From Candidatus Moraniibacteriota bacterium (GTDB lineage: Bacteria > Patescibacteriota > Minisyncoccia > Moranbacterales > UBA1568): 48,403 nucleotides of DNA. The position numbers and the translations under genes were made by a program. Shown one piece after another: positions 1 through 8,342 of the stretch; positions within the stretch are counted from its first letter, which is position 1; every line of letters starts with the position of its first letter. Location: assembly GCA_023261695.1 (NCBI GenBank), contig JAHFON010000005.1, forward strand, positions 1-48,403. The letters run 5' to 3'. The notes beneath the pieces are model-generated. The model searched no databases. It was not told where the DNA came from and worked only from the letters and a program-made list of their open reading frames with translations.

Positions 1-344
1 GATTATAGGAAATGATAAACAGAACAGATCAAAGACAGACAAGGAAAAGTAATTGCTTCTATCAAAATTATTTGATAGGTCCCTAAATACTTAGCCATTT
101 GCTGGAAACTCTGGAGTATCTGATGGTACTATGGTAAAATTGTTCCATAGAACAAAATATGCCAAGTAAAAAACCAATCAGTGTATCTTATTTTCAAAAT
201 AAGAAACCAGACAATCAGCAGGAAAGATTAAAAACCATGGAGGACATCGCGGTTTTTAGAATCCTCAGAGACCAAACGCTAAGTCCGCCAATCGGCGGAA
301 AAATATGGTCCGTTCTCTCTGGCGACAGAGAGCTAACATGAAAG
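1..344 (+). ncRNA. Group I intron in 23S rRNA at L1931 (3' part; 5' part outside window)
   Basis: Sequence directly before the 23S exon that begins agcgaaattcc (E. coli A1932). It ends in G (position 344), as group I introns do. The P7 strands are visible as gagacca at 268-274 and tatggtcc at 304-311, around a P8 hairpin ccgcc/ggcgg (285-289/294-298). They are followed by a P9 hairpin ctctct/agagag (about 314-331). A short open frame at 159-341 overlaps these conserved elements and is not taken as a gene. L1931 is a known group I insertion site in other bacteria. Any homing endonuclease would lie upstream of the window. Confidence 0.82.
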
Positions 345-1009
<665 letters not shown>

Positions 1010-1353
1010 TCAGAAGAGAGATCAAAGACGTATGATTTGAGATTTAAGAATCATCTTTTGAACAGTTTGAACCCGAGGAAGAGTATGACATCTACAATGG
1101 GTTTTTCGTCTTTGAAACAATGATAAGAATCAATCGCATCACGGCGGTACTTTCTTTCTTTTTACGATGGAAGAAAGTAACAAGCTGACTGAATTCGGTG
1201 GAGTCCGGCATATATCAAAGTGTGTCGCGATAATACCGAGGGAATTTTCCAGAATCATTTGGAGAAGCCCGTAGAGACTAAATGTCAGCAACCCTTGAAT
1301 TTGTTGAAGGGTGAAGCTATAGTCCAATGCACTTGGCAACAAGTGGTAACATG
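1010..1353 (+). ncRNA. Group I intron in 23S rRNA at L2593 (344 nt, no ORF)
   Basis: It interrupts the invariant helix 93 loop: GU (1008-1009) and CGUGAGACA (1354-1362) rejoin exactly as in E. coli 2592-2602. The last intron base is G. Group I landmarks are gagacta (1274-1280) and ctatagtcc (1317-1325), which form P7. They flank a P8 hairpin accctt/aagggt, and a P9-like hairpin cactt/aagtg lies at 1330-1345. It carries no endonuclease. The 5' exon plus first intron bases (997-1011) are almost fully complementary to about 1060-1074, a helix containing one C.A mismatch. Confidence 0.88.
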
Positions 1354-1660
<307 letters not shown>

Positions 1661-1819
1661 TCTTTTTTTCATTGACACGACGAAGCAGAAAAGTGAAGGC
1701 GGTTATCGCCTACGCTCGAAGCTTCGGCGTATCGACGACGGTTAACAGTGAAGAGCGCTTGTCCATACGAGATACATACTTATTTGATAGTGTTTTTTAA
1801 TTTTATTTTTTTAAGGGCA

Positions 1820-1937
1820 AAGTATCCGGTGCTTCTAGCGAAGTGGAAACACCTGTTCCCATCCCGAACACAGCAGTTAAGCACTTCAGCTCCGATGGTA
1901 GCCTTCAGTGGCAAGAGTAGGTCAGTGCCGGGTACTT
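1820..1937 (+). rRNA. rrf: 5S ribosomal RNA
   Basis: About 118 nt with closing helix agtatccggtgc / gtgccgggtact, the conserved cccatcccgaacac segment, and the loop E region with gatggta and gagtaggtc. It follows the 23S after a spacer of about 160 nt. Ends are set by the terminal helix. Confidence 0.93.
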
Positions 1938-1953
1938 TGAACTTAAGAAATGC

Positions 1954-1985
1954 AAAATTCTGCCGGTTTAAACCGGCAGAATTTT
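1954..1985 (+). terminator. rRNA operon terminator
   Basis: A perfect 32-nt inverted repeat (aaaattctgccggttt and its complement) directly after 5S, with a short T-run built into the 3' arm. Confidence 0.8.
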
Positions 1986-2113
1986 GGTGTTTGGATAAAA
2001 ACTAACTTGGGCGCTTGGCTTCTATGTCATGGCAAGTGGAATAAATATCTTTTCGCTTTCCTTGTCATCAGTTTTATTTCTTGGTAGTCTAACAAAGTGC
2101 TTGAAAAAAACAG

Positions 2114-2189
2114 GCCGTTGTAGCTCAGTTGGTAGAGCACGTCCTTGGTAAGGACGAGGTCATCGGTTCAATCCCGATCAACGGCTCCA
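2114..2189 (+). tRNA. tRNA-Thr (GGT), CCA encoded
   Basis: Cloverleaf with acceptor gccgttg/caacggc, D arm, and anticodon stem cgtcc/ggacg with loop ttggtaa (anticodon GGT). The T arm is tcggttcaatcccga, followed by discriminator T and an encoded CCA at 2187-2189. The two other tRNAs checked near 6.6 kb have no encoded CCA. The 3' end is shared with the direct repeat that starts the next island. Confidence 0.93.
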
Positions 2190-2202
2190 AAATTAGACTT
2201 TC
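2185..2202 (+). repeat. 18-bp direct repeat, left copy (tRNA-Thr 3' end)
   Basis: ctccaaaattagactttc, identical to 5637-5654. The copies bracket the ABC transporter/DUF1989 genes. The left copy begins within the tRNA-Thr 3' end, a classic att position. Confidence 0.75.
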
Positions 2203-2383
2203 CGATAACGAAGATGTAATTAAACGCAATAACTCTGACACTTTTCGCGTTTACCGTCTTTTTGTAACAAGTTAATCGCTAAAAAGTCTCAAATGTGCTG
2301 AACGAGTACAGTGGCTTGTGAAAAGTTAAAAAGTTTAATATTATGACCGTATAGTCGTATATAAACTTTTTAACTAAACCATT

Positions 2384-3379
2384 ATGAATAACAAAACATT
2401 AGTTAGTTTCATTATTGCTGTCTTGGTTGTTGGTGGAATTTGGTATTTTGCTTCAAATAAGCAAGAGGCAAAATTAGAAACAACTAAAGTTAAAATTGCG
2501 AACTTGCCAATCACTGATGGCCTACCGCTTTACCTTGCTTTAGAGAAAGGGTATTTCAAAGACGATGGACTTGATGTAGAGCTTGTAAAATTTGAAGCTC
2601 CCAATCAACTTATTGACGCGATAATGTCTGGTCAAGTTGATTTCACTTCGCCAAGTGGCGCGATGGGGATTACTGGCGTTGCTGATTTCAAAAACCCTGA
2701 CAAGGTCAAGATTTATGTTGCCTCAGGAGATGATGAGAAGACACCCGTGGATTCAGTGTTCGTTAAAGCAGACAGTCACATTACTTCAATTCAAGAATTG
2801 AAAGGAAAGAAGCTTGGTATTCTACCTGGTATCCAATGGCGAACAATCTCAACTCATATTTTGGCAAAGAATAATTTGGTAGCCAATAAAGATGTAGTTT
2901 TAGTAGAACTAGCGCCGTCACTCCAAGTTACTGCGCTTGCTTCTGGAGAAATTGACGCCCTCCTCGCTCTTGAACCAATGTCCACGACACTTAGGGCCAA
3001 GGGCATCGGAAAGGAAATCCTACGAGCAGCCGCTGCAACGACAATTGCTAACCCATTCTTCCCTGGGGCTGGTGCAGTGCGAGTAGATTTTGCTATGAAA
3101 AATCCTCACACAACAGAAAAGGTGTTAAGGGTTTTTGCTCGTGCTATTAAAGAAATCAGAGAAAATCCAGATCAAGCTCGGCAGTATTTAAAGGGGTATA
3201 CGCCACTTGATGATGCGTTGATTGCTCAGGCGTCAATTCATAAATTCAAAATGTATGACGAGATAACCAATGATGATATCGCGATGATTCAGAAATTCTA
3301 CGATATATTTTCGACGTACAAAATCGTGGATAAGCAAATGGATTTCAAACATCTTTTGTATTCTCCAACCTTAAACTAA
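2384..3379 (+). CDS. ABC transporter substrate-binding protein, NMT1/THI5-like (NitT/TauT family)
   Basis: 331 residues. An N-terminal hydrophobic segment (about 6-23) serves as signal or membrane anchor and has no lipobox cysteine. The rest is a periplasmic-binding-protein type 2 fold: KVKIANLPITDGLPLYLALE at about 36-55 with the following GYF is the typical first strand and helix of nitrate/sulfonate/thiamine-precursor binding proteins, and SIQELKGKKLGI is the usual hinge segment. It is followed at once by its ATPase (stop TAA directly abutting the next ATG) and its permease. The ligand is unknown. DUF1989 next door points to a urea-, guanidine- or amino-nitrogen-type compound, by known association only. 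Confidence 0.85.
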   Translation: MNNKTLVSFIIAVLVVGGIWYFASNKQEAKLETTKVKIANLPITDGLPLYLALEKGYFKDDGLDVELVKFEAPNQLIDAIMSGQVDFTSPSGAMGITGVADFKNPDKVKIYVASGDDEKTPVDSVFVKADSHITSIQELKGKKLGILPGIQWRTISTHILAKNNLVANKDVVLVELAPSLQVTALASGEIDALLALEPMSTTLRAKGIGKEILRAAAATTIANPFFPGAGAVRVDFAMKNPHTTEKVLRVFARAIKEIRENPDQARQYLKGYTPLDDALIAQASIHKFKMYDEITNDDIAMIQKFYDIFSTYKIVDKQMDFKHLLYSPTLN

Positions 3380-4129
3380 ATGAATGCTTTTATCTCTGTT
3401 CAAAATCTTAAGAAATCGTTTAACAATACCGAAGTCTTCCGAGACTTCAGTATTGATGTTGAGCAGGGAAAAATAACGGCGATTTTCGGACCGAACGGCT
3501 CCGGAAAATCAACTTTGCTAAACATTCTTTCTGGTATCACCACCAAAGATGGCGGTCAATTTGAGATTGAAAATTTTAATCACTTTGGATTTAGTTATAT
3601 CTTTCAAAATTATCGCGAGTCGTTGCTCCCATGGCGCACAAATTTTGAAAATGTCGCTTTGCCACTAGAAATACAAAAAAAGAGTAAGCAAGAGATAAAG
3701 AAAAAAGTTGAGGAATTGCAAAAACTTTTTGAATTCAAATTTGATTGGGAGAACTATCCATACGAATTGAGCGGAGGGCAACAGCAGATTTTGGCGTTTA
3801 TGCGCGCCCTCGTTACGAGTCCAAAAGTTTTATTCATTGACGAACCATTTTCTGCGCTTGATTACGAAAATAACTTGCGATTGCGAGAGCACCTCCAGAA
3901 ATATTATCTGAAATACACGCCGACAATTTTATTGATTACTCATAACATTGAGGAGGCAGTTCATCTTGCTGAAAAAATTGTAGTGTTCTCACAACGACCA
4001 ACCAAAGTACTGGAAGTTATAGAAAACCCTTTGTCATATCCAAGAACAGTACAATCGCTTAAAGCAGAGCAATTTCACCAAGTGAAAGACAAGGTGCTTT
4101 CTGCTTTTCAAAAAGTCACAAACTTATGA
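3380..4129 (+). CDS. ABC transporter ATP-binding protein (NitT/TauT type)
   Basis: 249 residues. Walker A is GPNGSGKST (about 37-45). The Q-loop is in FQNYRESLLPW, the signature is LSGGQQQ, Walker B is VLFIDEPFSALD, and the switch histidine is in LLITHNIEEA. The FQ...LLPW segment is typical of the SsuB/TauB/NrtD group. It begins right at the stop of the binding protein and overlaps the permease start by 4 nt (ATGA), so the three are translationally coupled. It powers import by the adjacent permease. Confidence 0.92.
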   Translation: MNAFISVQNLKKSFNNTEVFRDFSIDVEQGKITAIFGPNGSGKSTLLNILSGITTKDGGQFEIENFNHFGFSYIFQNYRESLLPWRTNFENVALPLEIQKKSKQEIKKKVEELQKLFEFKFDWENYPYELSGGQQQILAFMRALVTSPKVLFIDEPFSALDYENNLRLREHLQKYYLKYTPTILLITHNIEEAVHLAEKIVVFSQRPTKVLEVIENPLSYPRTVQSLKAEQFHQVKDKVLSAFQKVTNL

Positions 4130-4869
4130 GGAAATATACTATCATTGGGCCAATACTCTTGATTTTAATTTGGGATGTGGCCTCACAGCTCCAACTTGTT
4201 GATAAATTTTTTCTACCTGATCCGTTTACCGTTATTAAAAAACTCGTAGAACTGATTGGAAGTGGTGCAATTCTGGGCGACCTCATTTTCACACTTGAAA
4301 GAGTGGTTTTGTCCTTTTTTATCGCGTTAGCAATTGGTTTACCTCTCGGTTTATTTCTTGGCGGGTCAGAAAAAATTTATCGGAGTGTAGAATTTATCAT
4401 TGATTTTTTTCGTTCCACTCCGGCCACAGCCCTTTTTCCACTTTTCCTTCTCGTTTTTGGTATAACTGATAAATCAAAAATTGCTGTCGCCGCTTTCGCG
4501 GCAATGCTCATTATTATTTTCAATACTGCTTATGGTGTTATGCATGCCAAAAAATCAAGAATATTGGCGGCGCAGATAATGGGAGCGACAAAAGTACAAA
4601 TTTTTCGCTGGATATTGTTTTGGGAGAGCTTGCCACAAACATTCATCGGCTTACGGAGTGCAATCAGTTTGTCGCTCGTCATTATCGTTGTGACTGAAAT
4701 GTTTATCGGCACAACTTCGGGCTTGGGGCGAAAAATTATTGATTCGCAAATAACCTACGAAATTCCGGCAATGTACGCGACTATCCTTATGACAGGTATA
4801 GTAGGTTATCTGCTCAACTTACTTTTCCTTGAAGCAGAGAAGAGATTTTTGCATTGGTGTCGTGAGTAA
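4126..4869 (+). CDS. ABC transporter permease (SsuC/TauC/NrtB type)
   Basis: 247 residues with about six hydrophobic segments. The EAA-type coupling loop is visible around residues 140-160 (AAQIMGATKVQIFRWILFWE). The start ATG overlaps the ATPase stop as ATGA. Length and topology fit the BPD_transp_1 family. It forms the membrane channel for the NMT1-like binding protein. Confidence 0.9.
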   Translation: MRKYTIIGPILLILIWDVASQLQLVDKFFLPDPFTVIKKLVELIGSGAILGDLIFTLERVVLSFFIALAIGLPLGLFLGGSEKIYRSVEFIIDFFRSTPATALFPLFLLVFGITDKSKIAVAAFAAMLIIIFNTAYGVMHAKKSRILAAQIMGATKVQIFRWILFWESLPQTFIGLRSAISLSLVIIVVTEMFIGTTSGLGRKIIDSQITYEIPAMYATILMTGIVGYLLNLLFLEAEKRFLHWCRE

Positions 4870-4898
4870 GCTGTTAATCATTTTAAGTTTAACAAAAT

Positions 4899-5522
4899 AT
4901 GAAAAATCAACTTGATCACGCAACCATAAGGTTAGACACTACAATAATTCCTGGTGGGTACTGGGGTGGTCTAATCGCAAAAGGCCAGTATCTAAGGATC
5001 ATCGATCTCGATGGTCAGCAGGCTGTTGATTTTCTCTGTTATGATGCACACAACCCAAAAAATCGCTACAATGCCGCTAATACAATAAAAATCGCGGGGA
5101 ACATATATCTTAATAAGGGAAGTATTCTGTGGTCTGAAGCGGCTGACCATCTTGCCACAATTACGGATGATACGTGTGGATTACATGATACAATCTATGG
5201 TTGTTGTAGCAAGGAAGTTAATATGGTTCGTTATGGGGAAGCCGCACCCGCTTGTCGAGAAAATTTTCTTGCTGCTCTTAAAAAATATAATTTAGGTGCT
5301 AGAGATATTGTTTCCAATGTAAATTTCTTTATGAATGTTTCCGTTGGGCCCAATGGTGAGCTGACAATTTGTGAAGGGCTTTCAAAGCCGGGTGATTATG
5401 TTGAGTTGCGCGCTGAACGTGATTTGATCACGGTATTATCAAATTGTCCTCAAAAATTCAATCCATGTTCTGGCTTTAATCCATCTCCAGTACGTGTTCT
5501 GATTTATTCTTTGAAAGAATAG
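4899..5522 (+). CDS. DUF1989 / urea carboxylase-associated family protein
   Basis: 207 residues. Recognisable family features are the early GYWGGLIAKGQYLRIIDLDG, then QAVDFLCYDA, and CxxGLSKPGDYVELRAE near the end. Several cysteines (DDTCGLHD, YGCCS, NPCSGFNPSPV) are potential metal ligands. In other bacteria, members sit beside urea or guanidine carboxylase and NitT/TauT-like transporters. Here the carboxylase is missing from the window. It lies 29 nt after the permease and probably shares its transcript. The biochemical role of the family is not established. Confidence 0.8.
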   Translation: MKNQLDHATIRLDTTIIPGGYWGGLIAKGQYLRIIDLDGQQAVDFLCYDAHNPKNRYNAANTIKIAGNIYLNKGSILWSEAADHLATITDDTCGLHDTIYGCCSKEVNMVRYGEAAPACRENFLAALKKYNLGARDIVSNVNFFMNVSVGPNGELTICEGLSKPGDYVELRAERDLITVLSNCPQKFNPCSGFNPSPVRVLIYSLKE

Positions 5523-5636
5523 ATAGATACAGTGTCAGAATTAGAAGCCCTACCGAGGCTTTGAGCGAGGCGGTGGTGGCGCTTTCCCCATTCAAGAATT
5601 TTTAATAAAATAGGTTCGAGCGAAGCCATAAAGACA

Positions 5637-5654
5637 CTCCAAAATTAGACTTTC
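5637..5654 (+). repeat. 18-bp direct repeat, right copy
   Basis: Identical to 2185-2202. It carries ctcc (tRNA-Thr 3' end) and aaaattagactttc. It marks the right edge of the ABC/DUF1989 island. Confidence 0.75.
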
Positions 5655-5710
5655 GGACAAAATACGGACTTTTTGTGGGTTTTTGGGCATAGGTTTGATG
5701 TAATTTTAGC

Positions 5711-5738
5711 TTGACAGGATAGATAGATGTAATATTCT
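5711..5738 (+). promoter_or_regulatory. Sigma-70-like promoter of the 87-aa gene
   Basis: TTGACA (5711-5716), 16-nt spacer, TATTCT (5733-5738). An interrupted palindrome atgca-taaaa-tgcat at 5746-5760, just after the likely start of transcription, may be an operator. Confidence 0.6.
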
Positions 5739-5815
5739 ATGTTTAATGCATAAAATGCATCATCTCGTTTGTACTCACAGTTCACTCGCAAGTACGAAAA
5801 GAAAAGGAGGATGCG

Positions 5816-6079
5816 ATGTCAGAAAATGAGACCGATGAGGTGGTAACCATCTCTTTCGACTGGCTGGGGAAAAATTCCTTGGACACGTGGAAAAAACCCA
5901 AGACCAGAATGACAAGAGATGGCAGGACGGTTACCGTTGTACCGGGTATTGGCGAAAACGGTGTCGGCTGGCGCAATCCCTTAGTCATAGAGCCAAAGGG
6001 GGCGACAGTAATTTCGTCCTTCCCCGATCATCGCACCGGATGCTGGACGGTCGAGGTGAGGGTACCCGCCGTTTCGTGA
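5816..6079 (+). CDS. Hypothetical protein (87 aa)
   Basis: Supported by a strong ribosome-binding site (aaaggagg, 5803-5810) five bases before ATG, a promoter upstream and a terminator downstream. So it forms its own transcription unit. The product is soluble, mildly acidic at the N-terminus (MSENETDEV), and has no membrane segment. A central VTVVPGIGENGVGWRNP and a late GCWTVEVRVP suggest a small beta-rich domain. No family is recognised. Confidence 0.65.
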   Translation: MSENETDEVVTISFDWLGKNSLDTWKKPKTRMTRDGRTVTVVPGIGENGVGWRNPLVIEPKGATVISSFPDHRTGCWTVEVRVPAVS

Positions 6080-6102
6080 TTTTCTTTAGAAGCGCCATCG
6101 CC

Positions 6103-6147
6103 GGCTCCTTGTGGCAGAACAGTGCCGCAAGGATCCTGACTTTTTTT
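6103..6147 (+). terminator. Rho-independent terminator
   Basis: Imperfect 14-bp stem (ggctccttgtggca against tgccgcaaggatcc) followed by a run of seven T at 6141-6147. Confidence 0.75.
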
Positions 6148-6268
6148 GAGTAGCGGAGAAGAGATCAAGATTAAGCCCGCCTTTTCTTTCTAAGAAATTC
6201 GCGCGGTTGACGGAAATGATATTTTCGCGTAGAGTGAAAAGGTTGTAAATAACGAATTATTGAGAACT

Positions 6269-6430
6269 ATGGGACAAGTCAAAGATACTTTAGTGAAACT
6301 CAAGTGTTCTGTGTGCAATCGCATCACTCATTACACTAAGCGCAACAAGAAAAAGGTGAAAGAAAAACTCGCGCTTAGCAAGTATTGTCGATTTTGCAGG
6401 AAAAATACCGGCCACACCGAAAGCAAATGA
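6269..6430 (+). CDS. rpmG: 50S ribosomal protein L33
   Basis: 53 residues, MGQVKDTLVKLKCSVCNRIT onward, ending CRFCRKNTGHTESK. It carries both CxxC pairs (CSVC, CRFC), so it is the zinc-binding C+ form. The basic middle KRNKKKVKEKLALSKYC is typical of the family. It is shorter than usual ORF cut-offs. It is followed by tRNA-Trp and tRNA-Glu, and rpmG-tRNA-Trp neighbours are common in bacteria. Confidence 0.92.
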   Translation: MGQVKDTLVKLKCSVCNRITHYTKRNKKKVKEKLALSKYCRFCRKNTGHTESK

Positions 6431-6543
6431 TTTGTGTAGCGAAAATAAAAATACCTTGTCAGCTCGCTGGAGGTATTTTATTTTTTGGGATTCTCTTTTT
6501 TGCGCAACGTTTGTTATAATACAAGGCAGGTATAAAATCAGAG

Positions 6544-6614
6544 GGGGGCGTCGTATAATGGTAGTACAAAGGTCTCCAAAACCTTCAGCGTAGGTTCGAT
6601 TCCTACCGTCCCTG
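6544..6614 (+). tRNA. tRNA-Trp (CCA)
   Basis: Acceptor gggggcg / cgtccct with two G.U pairs. The D arm is gtataatggtagtac. The anticodon loop is ctccaaa (anticodon CCA), the T arm is gtaggttcgattcctac, and the discriminator is G. The terminal CCA is not encoded. Confidence 0.9.
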
Positions 6615-6620
6615 CAAATT

Positions 6621-6692
6621 GGCCTCATCGTCTAGCGGCTAGGACATCAGGTTCTCATCCTGAAAACAGGGGTCCGATTCCCCTTGGGGCTA
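6621..6692 (+). tRNA. tRNA-Glu (CTC)
   Basis: Acceptor ggcctca/tggggct with G.U pairs, anticodon stem tcagg/cctga with loop ttctcat (anticodon CTC), T arm agggg/cccct. The terminal CCA is not encoded. It lies six bases after tRNA-Trp and is likely co-transcribed. Confidence 0.9.
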
Positions 6693-6704
6693 CGATTTTT
6701 TGCT

Positions 6705-6733
6705 TTGACAAAATCTTTTTTATATCTTATCCT
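6705..6733 (+). promoter_or_regulatory. Sigma-70-like promoter before the OMPDC-like gene
   Basis: TTGACA (6705-6710), 17-nt spacer, TATCCT (6728-6733). It is followed by a hairpin actaaac-cagcc/ggctg-gtttagt (about 6734-6765) in the leader, ahead of an SD (aggaagg) and the start at 6816. Confidence 0.6.
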
Positions 6734-6815
6734 ACTAAACCAGCCAAAGGCTGGCTCAGTTTAGTTCGCTAACAATTGAATAATAATAATCCTCAAAAAG
6801 AAAGGAAGGTGCGAG

Positions 6816-7685
6816 ATGGAAAATGCTACAGTTGCTTGGCCGTCTTTTTACAGTAGATTGCTAAAGCAATGGGAAAGGGGAAAGTTTGTTAGTATTAAGA
6901 TTGATAGCCTAAATTCGGACACCGCACGACGTATTGTAGATGCAACGCATCACTTAGTATGTGCTTACGAAATCCCTGTGTTTTTTGGTAATGGGAACGC
7001 CAGTATAAGCGCATTGCGCAATATCGTACAGCACGTTCATGGTATTGATCCATACCTGTTAGTGATCCTTGATGGTGGTGGTATCGCCCATTATCCTACG
7101 GGTAATGAGGTAAAGGAGGCAACATCCGAACACTTTGGGGCGGATGCAGTTACCTTGAATCCGTATCCTGGTTTTGCGCCGGTTCAACATTTTCTCGGGC
7201 GAGTTAACAAAGGTGTTGTTATACCTTGTCGTACTTCCAGATCAGACGGGAATGAATTTCAAGATATTGAGATTGTTCGTTGGTTTAGCGATCTAATCAA
7301 GATCTCTGATGACTATGATGAGGTGAGTAGGTTAAGCGGTATTATGGGGTGGTGTAATCCAAGCGGGCAATGTCATGTCCCCTTTTACCAATATCTAGCA
7401 TTATGCGTGTCTCGCCGCTGGAATTTCAACAAAAACTGCATTCTTGCTGTAGGAGTTGAATGTGGTGGCACTGAGGAGCTTCTAGCGGTCGCAAAAATTG
7501 CCCCCAACATCACGATTTTGGTAGAATGTCGGGAAAATATGCTACTAGAAGAACATGTTAAAAATATTGTTCAAGCCGTCCGAGATAGTAATGGCCAAGG
7601 GATGATTATTGAATCACCCAGTACTGATCTCGAGTACATAATGAAGTTGCATAACCTCGTAAACCGGTATCGTCTAGGTTGTTAG
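6816..7685 (+). CDS. Orotidine-5'-phosphate decarboxylase-like protein lacking catalytic Lys/Asp
   Basis: 289 residues. The segment GADAVTLNPYPG (about residue 108-119) closely matches the type 2 OMP decarboxylase motif DAVTVNPYLG, and the strand before it (LLVILDGGGIAHYPTG) lines up with the active-site strand. Active enzymes read D-x-K-x-x-D there. Here it is DGGGIAHY, so the catalytic Lys and second Asp are absent. A later LVECRENMLLEEHV and a GxG segment are poorly conserved. It is either an enzyme with another activity or a non-catalytic relative. It is followed by a GNAT 50 nt downstream and is probably co-transcribed. It should not be annotated as functional pyrF. Confidence 0.6.
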   Translation: MENATVAWPSFYSRLLKQWERGKFVSIKIDSLNSDTARRIVDATHHLVCAYEIPVFFGNGNASISALRNIVQHVHGIDPYLLVILDGGGIAHYPTGNEVKEATSEHFGADAVTLNPYPGFAPVQHFLGRVNKGVVIPCRTSRSDGNEFQDIEIVRWFSDLIKISDDYDEVSRLSGIMGWCNPSGQCHVPFYQYLALCVSRRWNFNKNCILAVGVECGGTEELLAVAKIAPNITILVECRENMLLEEHVKNIVQAVRDSNGQGMIIESPSTDLEYIMKLHNLVNRYRLGC

Positions 7686-7725
7686 GCAAAAATATTTGAT
7701 CCCTTACGGAAGGGATATAACAGGA

Positions 7726-7778
7726 GGGAAGACAAATGATCATAGAGGCAAGGGGAAGACAAATGATCATAGAGGCAA
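7726..7778 (+). repeat. 27-bp tandem duplication of a translation start region
   Basis: gggaagacaaatgatcatag and the following bases occur twice, with 26 identical bases and a period of 27. Each copy carries a purine-rich SD and an ATG, and the two ATGs (7736, 7763) are in frame. The gene can therefore start at either, giving proteins nine residues apart. Confidence 0.8.
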
Positions 7779-8104
7779 TAAGTGTCCCAGCAAAAGAGAC
7801 TAAGTTCTTTGCTCGGACTCGGGAAAACAACGAAGAAGTTGCGCGCTCATTTATTGTTGTCGCGCGCAATGGTTTGCACAAGTCTCCCTTTGCTTTACTG
7901 GAAGACGTATCCGTCGCGCCCGGATATCGTGAAATGGGAATTGGCGGGTCTTTTGTTGATAGGGTTATCGATGAAGCGCGCGCGGAGAATTGCTACAAAC
8001 TAATTTCTACGGTACGTTTTGATCGTTCGAATCTGTTCGCGTGGTACGCGAAAAAGGGCTTCATGCCTTGGGGCATAGAATTCAGGATGAATCTGGAGCC
8101 TTGA
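7736..8104 (+). CDS. GNAT-family N-acetyltransferase
   Basis: 122 residues from the first ATG (SD aggaggga) or 113 from the second (7763). The acetyl-CoA-binding motif A is clear: LEDVSVAPGYREMGIGGSFV (R/Q-x-x-G-x-G/A type), followed by motif B NLFAWYAKKGFMPWG. The family transfers acetyl from acetyl-CoA to amines. The substrate is unknown. It sits downstream of the OMPDC-like gene and is closed by a strong terminator. Confidence 0.8.
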   Translation: MIIEARGRQMIIEAISVPAKETKFFARTRENNEEVARSFIVVARNGLHKSPFALLEDVSVAPGYREMGIGGSFVDRVIDEARAENCYKLISTVRFDRSNLFAWYAKKGFMPWGIEFRMNLEP

Positions 8105-8113
8105 CGTAATGGG

Positions 8114-8162
8114 GGCTCGTCCGAAACACTTCTGATACAGAGGTGTGGAGGACGAGCCTTTT
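8114..8162 (+). terminator. Rho-independent terminator
   Basis: ggctcgtcc (8114-8122) pairs with ggacgagcc (8150-8158). An inner stem acacttct/agaggtgt and trailing T residues follow. Confidence 0.8.
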
Positions 8163-8342
8163 ACTTTATACATACAAAAAAATTTAAAATTTCCTTGTTA
8201 TACCAATATGTTGCTATAGCAATGGTTTATGTAGTGGCGAATATCGGGAAGCCGGGGAATAGTTAGCGGAATTATTTTGTGTTAAACTGAATTTACCGTT
8301 AACCGCAAACTACAAACTACAAATCACAAACTATAAACTATT

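Larger units (their letters stand above)
2203..5636. mobile_element. Putative genomic island at tRNA-Thr 3' end (ABC transporter + DUF1989)
   Basis: A four-gene block lying between the two 18-bp direct repeats at 2185-2202 and 5637-5654. No integrase lies inside. The repeats and the tRNA location suggest site-specific insertion. The mechanism and mobility are inferred. Confidence 0.5.

Noticed and set aside
159-341. 60-codon open frame in the first intron
   Set aside because: It overlaps the conserved P7/P8/P9 elements of the group I intron, has no SD, and shows no homing-endonuclease motif.
2190-2383. Guanidine (ykkC) riboswitch before the transporter genes
   Set aside because: Expected from gene content, but the conserved riboswitch segments are not visible.
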